A stretch of 64,000 nt of DNA, taken from the NCBI RefSeq assembly GCF_014280035.1, contig NZ_CP047957.1, forward strand, positions 1,426,001 to 1,490,000, read 5' to 3'. This DNA comes from Synechococcus sp. A18-25c. GTDB taxonomy: Bacteria > Cyanobacteriota > Cyanobacteriia > PCC-6307 > Cyanobiaceae. The notes under the pieces were generated by a model. That model worked only from the letters and a program-made list of their open reading frames with translations. It was not told the DNA's origin and searched no databases. Positions within the stretch are counted from its first letter, which is position 1; each line of letters starts with the position of its first letter. The position numbers and the translations under genes are program-made. Shown one piece after another: positions 1 through 8,455 of this stretch.

Positions 1-1605
1 CTAATGCGGGCCTTCGCGGCGATGGGCGCCGCTCCCCAAGCCGCCATTCCCAGTCGCATGGCCGATGGTTACGGGCTGAATCCTGGGATGGTGGATGCGT
101 TGCACTCAGCGGGGGTGCGTCTGCTCGTCACTGTCGACAACGGTGTGGCAGCTCATGAGGCGCTCGCCAGAGCCGAAGAACTCAACATTGCCGTGATCCT
201 GACCGATCACCACACATTGCCCGCATCGCGACCCAAAGCCCTGGCGCTGATTCATCCAGCCACAACGCCCGAAGGATCTCCGTACGCAGGCCTTGCAGGG
301 GTGGGACTGGCCTATGTGCTGGCTCGAGAACTCGCCGCCGCAATGAATAAGCCTGAGGCGATCAGAACGGCACGTGATCTGTTTTGCATTGGAACCGTTG
401 CGGACATGGCTCCGCTCACAGGCGCCAATCGCGTCCTCCTCAAAGATGGACTGAAACACCTTCACCGCAGTCGCTGTGCCGGCGTTCAAGCGCTTCAGCA
501 GCTCGCCGGTCTTGGCGATCGGCCACTCCGAGCAGATGACATTGGCTTTCAACTAGCGCCCAGGATCAATGCGGTTGGACGCATCGGCGAACCATCGCTT
601 GTCGTTGATCTGCTGACGGCGGATGATCCCAATCATGCCTTTGAACTGGGGCGTCGCTGCGATGTTTTGAATCGACAGCGCCGGGAGCTGTGTGACGCCA
701 TCGAAGCGGAGGCGATTGCCCTGCTGGACAGTGATCCATCCCCCTTACCGGCATTTTTACTCTTGGCTCAGAGTCATTGGCACCACGGAGTCATCGGCAT
801 CGTTGCGGCTCGCTTGGTGGAGCGCTACCAACGCCCGGCGGCTCTCCTGGCCAGCGATTCCGATGGACTGATGCGGGCCTCGGTCCGAGCGCCGGAGGGC
901 TTTGCGGTTGATCAAGCGCTTCAACACTGCACCGCACTGCTGGAACGCCATGGAGGCCACCCGGCTGCAGGAGGATTCACGGTGCGAATCAGTGCTGTCA
1001 GCGCCCTACACGAGGCGCTCAATGGTCTGGCGGAGGATTGGCTCAGGCATCGCGGTGACGCACTGCTTGTGGAGCCTGAGGCCCTGCTGGAACTTCAGCA
1101 GATCAACCACGCGTTTTGGAAGGATCTCCAACAACTGGAGCCATTTGGTGCTGGTCACCCCAAACCGTTGTTCTGGGCAAGAGGTTGCCGCGTTGCTGAC
1201 CAGCAAGCCCTACGCGGCGGTCACCTGCGTTTGACCCTTGAACAAAACAATGTCGAACGACAGGCCATCATCTGGCGCTGGCCTGATCATGCCGTTCTTC
1301 CACAAACAGTAGATGTGGCCTTCCATCTCACGCAGAACCATTGGCGTGGCGAGACCCGATTCCAGTTGGAAGTCAAATCCTTGCGTGCTCATCACAACGT
1401 GATGGAGTTGCATCGCCCCCAGGGCCGATACCGGGTTGAACGCTTTGAGCCCGATGGCCTCAAGCTTGTCAATCCAAGCGGACAAGTTCTGGTCTGCCGG
1501 GTCAGTCAGGAGGGTGTGCTGGACAGCGACGACAGCCGTGCAGAACACCCTTACGTTGCGGGTCTGTTGAAGGAGGCCTGCGTGGGCCTCGGCTTGCGCC
1601 CATGA
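1..1605 (+). CDS. recJ: Single-stranded-DNA exonuclease RecJ, C-terminal part (cut by window edge)
   Basis: RecJ is a 5'-3' single-strand DNA exonuclease of recombination and mismatch repair. The reading frame is open from the first base, so the N-terminal part of the DHH domain lies outside the window and the internal ATG at 4 is not the start. Visible are the DNG motif near residue 46, the DHH motif near residue 68, and the DHHA1 motif GGHPAAGG near residue 316, followed by a C-terminal OB-like region. The two manganese-binding domains therefore look intact in the visible part. The stop overlaps the start of the next gene by 4 bases (ATGA), which suggests co-transcription with the ClC gene. 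Confidence 0.93.
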   Translation, partial: LMRAFAAMGAAPQAAIPSRMADGYGLNPGMVDALHSAGVRLLVTVDNGVAAHEALARAEELNIAVILTDHHTLPASRPKALALIHPATTPEGSPYAGLAGVGLAYVLARELAAAMNKPEAIRTARDLFCIGTVADMAPLTGANRVLLKDGLKHLHRSRCAGVQALQQLAGLGDRPLRADDIGFQLAPRINAVGRIGEPSLVVDLLTADDPNHAFELGRRCDVLNRQRRELCDAIEAEAIALLDSDPSPLPAFLLLAQSHWHHGVIGIVAARLVERYQRPAALLASDSDGLMRASVRAPEGFAVDQALQHCTALLERHGGHPAAGGFTVRISAVSALHEALNGLAEDWLRHRGDALLVEPEALLELQQINHAFWKDLQQLEPFGAGHPKPLFWARGCRVADQQALRGGHLRLTLEQNNVERQAIIWRWPDHAVLPQTVDVAFHLTQNHWRGETRFQLEVKSLRAHHNVMELHRPQGRYRVERFEPDGLKLVNPSGQVLVCRVSQEGVLDSDDSRAEHPYVAGLLKEACVGLGLRP

Positions 1606-2966
1606 GTCCGGACACACGCCATGAATCCGTTCTGATTCCAGGAACGCTTCCTTATCAGGGACGTCTCCAAGGCGTTGTCAGGCATTTCTTCGGGCTGGTG
1701 ATTGTTGGCGTTCTGATCGGCCTGGCCTGCCTGCCTCTGAATTTGGTTGATCGTGTTCAAGAAAAGCTCTACGCCTTCTTACCGACCACAGCGACGATCG
1801 GCTGGGGATGGCAAGGGCTTCTCATTGCGCTGATGCCTTTGCTGGTGATGCCGGTTTTGCTGCTTCTGCAGCGAGGACCCTGGCAAGCAGGCGCAGGATC
1901 GGGCATTCCATCCACCATGAATTCCCTTGAAGATCCTGCTCGTCTTCCGAAAGCGATGGCTGCGGCTGGAACCGTTCAACGTGGTGTGCTGTGGTCAATC
2001 GCCACGGTGGCGATGTTCCCACTGGGACGCGAGGGCCCCGTTGTTCAGTTCGGAGCTGCCGTGGCTCGAGCCTGCCATCGTCGATTCGGCGCCTGGTTGC
2101 CATCACTCAGCGAGCGTCAAATGGTGGCAATCGGCGGAGGAGCAGGACTCGCCGGTGGATTCAATACACCGCTGCTGGGAGCCGTTTTCATGCTGGAGGA
2201 ACTGACGGCTGATTACGCCATCGTCACGATCTGGCCAGCCTTGGTAATCAGCGTGGCAGCCGCTGGTTTTTCCAACATTGGTGGTGAACCCATGTTTGGC
2301 CTAGGAGTGCTCAACATCGCTGCACCTGAAGCGGAACAACTGCTGATGGCCATCCCGATCGGGATTGTATGTGGCCTGATCGGCGGTTTGTTCAACAAAG
2401 GCCTGGTGTTGCTGACAAGGCGTCTTGCACCGCTGGTCCGTCAACGCCCTCTTCAAACAGGGCTCTGCCTTGGAGCCGGATTGAGTCTTTTGGCCCTCCT
2501 GAGCTGGGGCACCTCGACATCCGACGGTGAGGCGCTGGTGCGTCAATTGATCGATCAAGGCATGCCGAATGCCTTTTCCGATGATCAAAAGCTGGTCAGC
2601 GGCGTGACATCCCTTTGGATCACCGTTGTTCGGGTGGTTGGACCGATGCTGGCTCTCAGCCCAGGTGTGCCAGGAGGACTGATCGATCCATCACTGACAT
2701 TCGGAGCCGTTCTTGGGTACACAATCTGCGCCGTAGTCGGTGTGAGCACTCAGCTCGGCATCGGCCTGGGTCTGGCTGCAGGACTGTCGGGAGCCACACA
2801 ACTTCCTTTGGTCTCGATCATTTTTTCCTGGAGGCTTGCCGGAGACCAACAGCTGTTTGCAGGTGTGGTCTTGGCCGCTGTGCTGGCCGCTTACACCGGA
2901 CGCCTGGTGTGCAGGGATCCGGTGTATCACGGTCTTAGCAAGCTTCAGAGCGCGCCGCGCTTGTAG
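1602..2966 (+). CDS. ClC-family voltage-gated chloride channel or H+/Cl- antiporter
   Basis: Integral membrane protein of 454 residues, the usual size for bacterial ClC proteins. The selectivity motif GSGIP is at residues 99-103 and the gating-glutamate motif GREGP at 142-146, both intact. Many hydrophobic segments follow, including the [15 protein letters not shown] helix. The intact gating Glu is compatible with H+/Cl- exchange as in E. coli ClcA, but channel and antiporter cannot be told apart by eye. The start overlaps the recJ stop by 4 bases. The last 22 bases overlap psb30 on the other strand. Confidence 0.93.
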   Translation: MSPDTRHESVLIPGTLPYQGRLQGVVRHFFGLVIVGVLIGLACLPLNLVDRVQEKLYAFLPTTATIGWGWQGLLIALMPLLVMPVLLLLQRGPWQAGAGSGIPSTMNSLEDPARLPKAMAAAGTVQRGVLWSIATVAMFPLGREGPVVQFGAAVARACHRRFGAWLPSLSERQMVAIGGGAGLAGGFNTPLLGAVFMLEELTADYAIVTIWPALVISVAAAGFSNIGGEPMFGLGVLNIAAPEAEQLLMAIPIGIVCGLIGGLFNKGLVLLTRRLAPLVRQRPLQTGLCLGAGLSLLALLSWGTSTSDGEALVRQLIDQGMPNAFSDDQKLVSGVTSLWITVVRVVGPMLALSPGVPGGLIDPSLTFGAVLGYTICAVVGVSTQLGIGLGLAAGLSGATQLPLVSIIFSWRLAGDQQLFAGVVLAAVLAAYTGRLVCRDPVYHGLSKLQSAPRL

Positions 2967-3052
2967 AACAGAATGAAGATCACTGCCGGACCGGCAAGTG
3001 TGATCAGGGCCAGCGCCGCGAAGTTGGCGATCAGGTGGAAATCAAGACCCAT
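2945..3052 (-). CDS. psb30: Photosystem II protein Psb30 (Ycf12)
   Basis: A 35-residue reading frame beginning [10 protein letters not shown] and ending ILFYKRGAL, with one transmembrane helix ([16 protein letters not shown]) between. This matches the conserved Psb30/Ycf12 subunit, a single-helix protein at the edge of photosystem II near PsbJ and cytochrome b559 in the thylakoid membrane. Its stop codon lies inside the 3' end of the ClC gene on the opposite strand, giving a 22-base convergent overlap. Its promoter is expected between 3053 and 3187. The match covers nearly the full length of the family. Confidence 0.93.
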   Translation of the reverse strand: MGLDFHLIANFAALALITLAGPAVIFILFYKRGAL

Positions 3053-3187
3053 GGATGGAAAGCGGATGAGCGGCATGATGCTTGGTCAAGGCTACGGGTC
3101 TTCAAGCCCAGGTGGCTGGATCCGTGCCGTCCACTGTGATGGCTTGTCACAGCCAACACCCGTTTTGCTGAAGATCGAGGCTGTGTC

Positions 3188-3559
3188 ATGACACGACCAA
3201 CTTCCACTTGGTCGTGCATGAACCATTGCGGAGCGTGTTGCCGTCTGGCCCCAGAAGAGCGGCCTGAGGCTCTTGCAGCCTTAAGTCCCGAGCAGCGGGA
3301 GTTGTATCTGAGCATGGTTGGCCCCGATGGATGGTGCCTTCATTTCGATACAGGATCCCGGCGTTGTCGGATCTATGAGAAGCGACCTGATTTCTGTCGC
3401 GTCGATAGCCTTTGCAGCTTGTTTGGTATCGACGATGCGCATGCTGATGCATTTGCGATCAGCTGCTGCCGACAGCAAATTCGCTCAGTGCACGGCGGCC
3501 GCAGCCGGGAACTGCGTAAGTTCGAACGCCAGATCCGATCTCCGCGAACCGTGCGATGA
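3188..3559 (+). CDS. YkgJ-family cysteine-cluster protein
   Basis: A 123-residue soluble protein with an N-terminal cysteine cluster (HCGACCRL, residues 13-20) and further Cys residues in GWCLHF, RRCRIYEKRPDFCR and ISCCR. This spacing is the YkgJ (COG0727) pattern, thought to chelate zinc or an iron-sulphur cluster; the biochemical role is unknown. The stop overlaps the ATG of the next gene (ATGA), so it is probably translationally coupled to the two TMEM165-like genes that follow. Confidence 0.8.
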   Translation: MTRPTSTWSCMNHCGACCRLAPEERPEALAALSPEQRELYLSMVGPDGWCLHFDTGSRRCRIYEKRPDFCRVDSLCSLFGIDDAHADAFAISCCRQQIRSVHGGRSRELRKFERQIRSPRTVR

Positions 3560-3885
3560 CTGAAGCCGGTAATTCCCAACGTCCAGGCTTTTCAGCGATT
3601 CTGGTGACGACGTTCACCACGGTCTTTCTCGCAGAACTCGGTGACAAAACACAGCTGGCAACTCTGTTGCTGTCAGCACAATCCGGTGAGCCCTGGCTGG
3701 TGTTTGGAGGGGCAGCTCTCGCCTTGATTTGTTCCAGCCTGGTTGGCGTTCTGGTTGGACGCTGGCTGTCCAAGGTGATTCCACCGGAACGGCTGGAACA
3801 GATGGCAGGTCTACTGATGGTGGGATTGGGACTGTGGCTTGGTTCGCAAGCGTTGCAGTCACTCCTCAAGGCATCAGCAGCCTGA
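3556..3885 (+). CDS. TMEM165/GDT1 (UPF0016) family half-size transporter, copy 1
   Basis: A 109-residue membrane protein carrying the family signature AELGDKTQLAT near residues 31-41 and about three hydrophobic helices. Full-length GDT1/TMEM165/Mnx proteins carry two such E-x-G-D-K/R-T/S motifs; this protein has one, so it should work as a pair with the next gene. Family members export Mn2+ or Ca2+; in cyanobacteria they protect against cytosolic Mn2+ and supply Mn to the thylakoid lumen. Start overlaps the upstream stop by 4 bases, and copy 2 begins 40 bases downstream. Confidence 0.88.
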   Translation: MTEAGNSQRPGFSAILVTTFTTVFLAELGDKTQLATLLLSAQSGEPWLVFGGAALALICSSLVGVLVGRWLSKVIPPERLEQMAGLLMVGLGLWLGSQALQSLLKASAA

Positions 3886-3925
3886 TGGCACCCGAATCAT
3901 CACTCTCGTCCTCCACCATTCCCCA

Positions 3926-4231
3926 ATGAATTTTGCGCTGCTGATCTCCACATTCGTCACGGTGTTTCTGGCGGAACTCGGAGACAAAACACAGTTGGCA
4001 ACCGTTGCCATCAGCGGCACATCAGACCGTCCGCTGGCGGTGTTCATTGGTTCGTCGAGTGCTCTTGTTCTGGCGAGCCTGATTGGTGCCTTAGCCGGGG
4101 GATCCCTCTCAACGGTGGTGCCTGCTGATTGGCTGCAATTTGCAGCATCCCTCGGTTTCTTGATCATTGGCATCAAGCTGCTCTGGCCGATGCTGAGTGG
4201 TAATGGCTCATTGGCATCACCGGAAGAGTGA
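3926..4231 (+). CDS. TMEM165/GDT1 (UPF0016) family half-size transporter, copy 2
   Basis: A 101-residue membrane protein with AELGDKTQLAT near residues 15-25, nearly identical over this motif to the preceding gene. The start at 3926 (MNFALLIST) is preferred over an upstream in-frame ATG at 3839 because it places the first helix at the N-terminus as in copy 1 and avoids overlap. The two proteins presumably form a heteromer equivalent to one full-length two-motif transporter for Mn2+ (family knowledge plus inference). Confidence 0.88.
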   Translation: MNFALLISTFVTVFLAELGDKTQLATVAISGTSDRPLAVFIGSSSALVLASLIGALAGGSLSTVVPADWLQFAASLGFLIIGIKLLWPMLSGNGSLASPEE

Positions 4232-4322
4232 GGCTCTCTGGTTCACTTCCACCGGCCCGTAAACTGATTAGATCGTGAGACAGCGCGGTCCTTCGCTGCA
4301 CGCGCTCGAACGATCCCCCCTC

Positions 4323-4343
4323 CCGGTCCTGAAGACCGGTTTT
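4323..4343 (+). terminator. Hairpin plus T-run between the transporter pair and the RNB-like gene
   Basis: CCGGTC and GACCGG form a perfect 6-bp stem around a CTGAA loop, followed by TTTT. It could end the transporter operon. It also sits only 13 bases before the ATG at 4357, so it may lie in the leader of the next gene and act as an attenuator. Confidence 0.55.
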
Positions 4344-4356
4344 CATTTCCGTTCCG

Positions 4357-6738
4357 ATGAAATTCACGGTCGCCGATCTGCTCGACCAGGTTCCTGCTGA
4401 GGGAAGTCTGGACAAAGCCAAGCTCGAGAAGATTCTGCGCCTGACCAACCGTTCAGAAAAACAAACCCTTGATTTGGCTCTCCATGGGTTGGATCGCCTC
4501 GGAATTCTGAACGTTGATCAGGAGGGAGGGGTCAGTCGCGGCGATTCCGATGACCTCGTCGAAGCGAGACTGCGCTGCAGCAGCAAAGGGTTTTGCTTTG
4601 CGATCCGCGACGACGGTGGTGATGACATTTATATTCGCGACCATCAGTTAAACCATGCCTGGAACGGCGATCGTGTGCTCGTGCGTTTGACGCGAGAAGG
4701 AGGTCGACGCCGTTCGCCCGAGGGTGGTGTTCAGTGCATCCTCGAGCGCTCCACGACAAGCCTCTTGGCTTCTGTGGAACAACAGGATGATCGTTTGATC
4801 GCGGTTCCTCTCGATGATCGCCTGCTTGCGTCAATCGAGTTGTCATCAGATGACGCCTCCCATGCCGACAGCGAGAAGGGGCCTTCCGTTGCTGAAGTAG
4901 TGCTCGACCGCTACCCGGTTGCCCAGTTCCCTGCACGCGGTCATGTTGCGCGATCTCTGCCCCTCGACGGAGGCCATGAGGTCGATCGCGAGCTGATGCT
5001 CACCAAGGCCAACCTTCACCAGCGTCCCGCTCCACCTAGGGCCAGCCTGAAAGCGCCATCAGCGAAAAAGCGGGTCAATCTCATCGAGCAACCCGCTCTG
5101 TTGTTGCGTGGCTGGACTGCTGATGATGCTCCGTGTCTGCCGGCCATTCACGTCACTCCCCATAACGGTGGAACCCGACTTTGGATTCACGCGCCTGCGC
5201 TCGCTGAACGTCTCACGCCGGGCAACAACCTCGATCAATGGCTGATGAATCAGTCGGAATCCGTTTGTCTCGGTGATCAGTGGTTGCCCTTGCTGAGTTC
5301 GCCATTGATCAAAGCCAGCAGCTTCAACGTGGGCGAAGAGCAGGATGCGGTTTCACTGCGTCTTGATCTGGGAAGCGATGGTGATTGGCGGGATTGGGAA
5401 TTCTGTTTGAGCAGGATCAAACCGATCGCCGAAGTGGGTGGGAAAGCACTGCAAGCACTGGATGGCCGAAAACCAAAGTCACGTGCAATCCCAGCAGCAC
5501 TCAAATCGTTCAAAGACCAGATCGGTCAACTGGAAACTGTGGTGTTCTGTGCCCGCACACTGCATCAGGCTGAGCGGGTTGAAGGGAGGATCGAACTTGA
5601 TCTCCAGCCCCCACAGATCAATCGTCTCGCGGATCTGAATTCGATCTCACCAGACGGTGACGGTCAGCGTTGGACCACACCTTTGAATCCAGCCTGTGCT
5701 CACTCCTTGCTGTCGGTCTTCATTCGTCAGGCTCACCGCGTTTGGGAAGACCATCGTCGATCACTGGGGCTTCCGGCGATTGTTCTTGACGCTGCTCAGC
5801 CCGAGGAGTCGGCACTGAATGATGTCGCTAAGGCTGCCATCGCACTCGAGGTCCCCCTTGAGTTGGATGAGGACGGAGCACCATCAGCATGCGAACTTGC
5901 CACTGCATTGTCAGGGCTTGACTCAAGCAGAGTGCTCAGCCTTCAGTTGCGTCAGGCTCTTCCGGAGAGCTCTTACTCACTGGCTTGCGAAACCAGTGTC
6001 GAGAGCTCGGCTGATCTGGATATCAGCTCCTTATCAACCAAACCGGAAGCCTCCGAAGACGATCCTGGAACCAGCGGTGAGCTGGTTGCAACAACCGCCG
6101 TGACCAACGCGATAGACCGGCTGACACCTCAGGTACCTTGGTGTTGCCCAACTCTGCATCAGGCTGATCTGATCAATCAGCACGTGCTCTGCCAACTTCT
6201 GAACGAAGGCAAAGACAGACCGACCGTTCGTCAAAAGGAAAAAGCTCAACTGGGGCATCGCGGCGCTGCTTCAACGGTTGACTGGCCCTTGTTCACCCCG
6301 TCTCAGGAACAAAAACTGTTGGATGTGTTGCGGGAGCGCACCGTGCAACGCTTAAACGCTCGTCGTCGCCAGGTTCATGATCTCAAGCGTGACGTGGTTG
6401 CCATGGCCAAGGCCCGAAGCGCCGAACCGATGATCGATCAGGTGCAGGCCGGAATCATCAGTGGAGTTCAGAGCTATGGCTTTTTCGTTGAGATACCGCC
6501 ATCCATGGTGGAAGGACTCGTGCATGTCAGCTCCCTGAACGACGACTGGTATGAATACCGATCGAGACAAAACCGACTGGTGGGCCGTCGCAGCCGGCGT
6601 GTGTATCAACTCGGTGATCCCGTGGATGTGAAGGTGCTCAAAGTGGATGTATTGAGGAATCAGATTGACCTTGAGGTGGTTCCTTCTGAGACCCCAGCAG
6701 AGGCTGAGGCACTTCCTGTGGCCGTCAGCGAGGAATGA
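4357..6738 (+). CDS. RNase II/R (RNB-domain) family protein with C-terminal S1 domain, catalytic residues apparently lost
   Basis: The 793-residue protein has the RNase II/R order: an N-terminal helix-turn-helix/cold-shock-like part (1-110), an RNB-like region (about 240-640) and an S1 RNA-binding domain (about 695-775). Around residues 253-290 the frame of the RNB active site is recognisable (AIHVTPHNGG, then IHAPALAERLTPGN matching the usual IADV...PG), yet the D-x5-D-x-DD metal-binding aspartates are replaced by APCLPA. The later S/T-P-I-R-R-Y motif is also gone (VTNAIDRLTP, 582-591). It is therefore probably not an active exoribonuclease of the usual type. It may bind RNA through S1. The stop overlaps the ubiX start. 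Confidence 0.8.
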   Translation: MKFTVADLLDQVPAEGSLDKAKLEKILRLTNRSEKQTLDLALHGLDRLGILNVDQEGGVSRGDSDDLVEARLRCSSKGFCFAIRDDGGDDIYIRDHQLNHAWNGDRVLVRLTREGGRRRSPEGGVQCILERSTTSLLASVEQQDDRLIAVPLDDRLLASIELSSDDASHADSEKGPSVAEVVLDRYPVAQFPARGHVARSLPLDGGHEVDRELMLTKANLHQRPAPPRASLKAPSAKKRVNLIEQPALLLRGWTADDAPCLPAIHVTPHNGGTRLWIHAPALAERLTPGNNLDQWLMNQSESVCLGDQWLPLLSSPLIKASSFNVGEEQDAVSLRLDLGSDGDWRDWEFCLSRIKPIAEVGGKALQALDGRKPKSRAIPAALKSFKDQIGQLETVVFCARTLHQAERVEGRIELDLQPPQINRLADLNSISPDGDGQRWTTPLNPACAHSLLSVFIRQAHRVWEDHRRSLGLPAIVLDAAQPEESALNDVAKAAIALEVPLELDEDGAPSACELATALSGLDSSRVLSLQLRQALPESSYSLACETSVESSADLDISSLSTKPEASEDDPGTSGELVATTAVTNAIDRLTPQVPWCCPTLHQADLINQHVLCQLLNEGKDRPTVRQKEKAQLGHRGAASTVDWPLFTPSQEQKLLDVLRERTVQRLNARRRQVHDLKRDVVAMAKARSAEPMIDQVQAGIISGVQSYGFFVEIPPSMVEGLVHVSSLNDDWYEYRSRQNRLVGRRSRRVYQLGDPVDVKVLKVDVLRNQIDLEVVPSETPAEAEALPVAVSEE

Positions 6739-7343
6739 ATCCTTATGTGATCGGGATCAGCGGTGCGTCTGCTCAGCAGCTTGCTGAGCGAACGCTTGAG
6801 TGGTTGATGCGCCGAGACCGCACGGTGCACGTCATCATGAGCCGCGGTGCTCATGAGGTGTGGCGTGCTGAGCGGTCGATTGCCGTTCCCGTAGATCCCA
6901 AACTTCAAGAGCAATTCTGGATAGACCGATTTCAAATCGACACCGGAACCCTGATCTGCCATCGATGGGACGATCAGTCGGCGGTTGTTGCCAGCGGCAG
7001 TGTGGCCACCAGTGGAATGGTTGTGGTTCCGTGCTCGATGGGAACAGTCGGCCGACTGGCGGCTGGACTGGCGGGTGATCTTCTCGAACGCTGTGCTGAC
7101 GTGCATCTCAAGGAAGGTCGCCCGCTCGTGATCGCACCCAGGGAAATGCCCTGGAATTTGCTTCACTTGCGCAACCTCACGACCCTTGCAGAGGCCGGTG
7201 CCAGGATTGCTCCACCGATTCCTGCCTGGTACACCCAACCAAACAGCATTGATGACATGCTCGATTTCCTAGTGATGCGGTTGTTCGACTCACTGGGTGA
7301 ATCCCTTACGGATCAACAACGTTGGCAGGGTCCTCGCCGATGA
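6735..7343 (+). CDS. ubiX: Flavin prenyltransferase UbiX
   Basis: A 202-residue flavoprotein with the N-terminal FMN-binding motif IGISGASAQQLAERTLEWL, the MSRGAHEVW segment, the central PCSMGTVGRLAAGLAGDLLERCADV block and the C-terminal RPLVIAPREMPWN block, all diagnostic of UbiX/Pad1. UbiX attaches a dimethylallyl group to FMN to make prenylated FMN, the cofactor of UbiD-type decarboxylases; no ubiD is visible here. The start overlaps the upstream stop by 4 bases (ATGA), and its own stop overlaps the next start the same way. Confidence 0.93.
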   Translation: MNPYVIGISGASAQQLAERTLEWLMRRDRTVHVIMSRGAHEVWRAERSIAVPVDPKLQEQFWIDRFQIDTGTLICHRWDDQSAVVASGSVATSGMVVVPCSMGTVGRLAAGLAGDLLERCADVHLKEGRPLVIAPREMPWNLLHLRNLTTLAEAGARIAPPIPAWYTQPNSIDDMLDFLVMRLFDSLGESLTDQQRWQGPRR

Positions 7344-7852
7344 CACCTCTCCAACGTCTTCTGCTGATCCCCTGCCTGTCCCCTCTGCTGCTCACGCTGC
7401 TGGTTGGTGGACTGAATCTGGGTAAATCAGGCAATCTTCGGATCCTCACCTGGGAGCTGCCTGCTTTGCCCATTGGTGTGTGGATGACCGTTGCCGCGAC
7501 CACGGGCGCCGTGCTTGGTTCAGGCGGTGCACTGACGGCCGTCTCTGGTGCGAGTCGACGTCCATTGCAGCGTGAAGTCCGCCGTCCCTATGGAGCAGCG
7601 CCAGAAACGGCCCCCCAGGGAGAGGAACGCCAACCCTTTGAGGAACCAACCACAGTTCTTTGGCCCGAAAGAGATGTGCGTGAACCAGCACCCACTGTGT
7701 CGGTTCCTTTCCGTGTCATCCGCACTGGAACGAGCGGCCCCAATCACAGCACCGCCAACTCGAAGGCAGCGTCGAATGACGCCAACGCTCAAGCGGTCAG
7801 CAAGACCATGGACCTCGATGACTGGGATCGACCTCTGTCCGATGAATGGTGA
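7340..7852 (+). CDS. Hypothetical membrane protein with two N-terminal helices
   Basis: A 170-residue protein with two hydrophobic segments (about residues 5-24 and 41-67) separated by a short polar stretch, then a long polar, Pro/Thr/Ser-rich tail ending DDWDRPLSDEW. The ATG at 7340 overlaps the ubiX stop, which favours it over the upstream TTG at 7322. The acidic, tryptophan-containing C-terminus is the only distinctive motif. I do not recognise a function. It probably belongs to the rnb-like/ubiX transcript. Confidence 0.65.
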   Translation: MTPLQRLLLIPCLSPLLLTLLVGGLNLGKSGNLRILTWELPALPIGVWMTVAATTGAVLGSGGALTAVSGASRRPLQREVRRPYGAAPETAPQGEERQPFEEPTTVLWPERDVREPAPTVSVPFRVIRTGTSGPNHSTANSKAASNDANAQAVSKTMDLDDWDRPLSDEW

Positions 7853-7906
7853 AGTTGGTGAGGAGCACCCGAGGATGACTACAGTCCGGCCAGCGATCGA
7901 CGTCCG

Positions 7907-8383
7907 GTGAGCGAAACCCCCGAGAAATCTGCCAAGGCAAGCAAATCATCTCAAGCAGCCCAGCCTGCCGCGACTGACAAAGCCAATCAGGCAGCCAAAC
8001 CTGCAAAACCAGCACCGAAGCCCAAACCAGAGGACAAACCCTTCTCGGCGTTTATCAACGACGATCTTCTTCCTGCTTTGCAGCGATCACTCTCAGAGCG
8101 CAATCAAACCCCGATCACCCTGGAGCTGGTCGAAGGAGACCGTCCCGTTGTCGGCGGAAATTGCTGGATGATCCAGGCCGTGCTTCCGTCCGACCGCCGG
8201 TTCTGGCTGTGCTTTGAAACCGACTCCATTACCTCGGGGAAAACCATTGCCCTGGCTGAGACCGGAAGTGATCCCAGTCTGCTGGAGTCTTTCTTGATCG
8301 ACGAAAAACGAATCAACCTGGCACTGCTTGAGTCGAGATTGCTGCAGCGCCTTAACGGACAAAAGTGGTTTGGAGGCAACTGA
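7907..8383 (+). CDS. DUF2996 family protein
   Basis: A 158-residue protein starting at GTG, with an N-terminal Ala/Lys/Pro-rich disordered segment (about residues 1-45) and a compact C-terminal domain starting FSAFINDDLLPALQ. The domain contains WMIQAVLPSDRRFWLCF and ends LLQRLNGQKWFGGN, which matches the cyanobacterial DUF2996 family. The function is unknown. It lies 72 bases upstream of acsF in the same direction. Confidence 0.75.
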   Translation: MSETPEKSAKASKSSQAAQPAATDKANQAAKPAKPAPKPKPEDKPFSAFINDDLLPALQRSLSERNQTPITLELVEGDRPVVGGNCWMIQAVLPSDRRFWLCFETDSITSGKTIALAETGSDPSLLESFLIDEKRINLALLESRLLQRLNGQKWFGGN

Positions 8384-8455
8384 ACAGCTGCGTTACAGCA
8401 GTCCCAAAGCAGCCACCGAGGCACTTACGATGTTCTGCAAGACACGCTAGATCCG

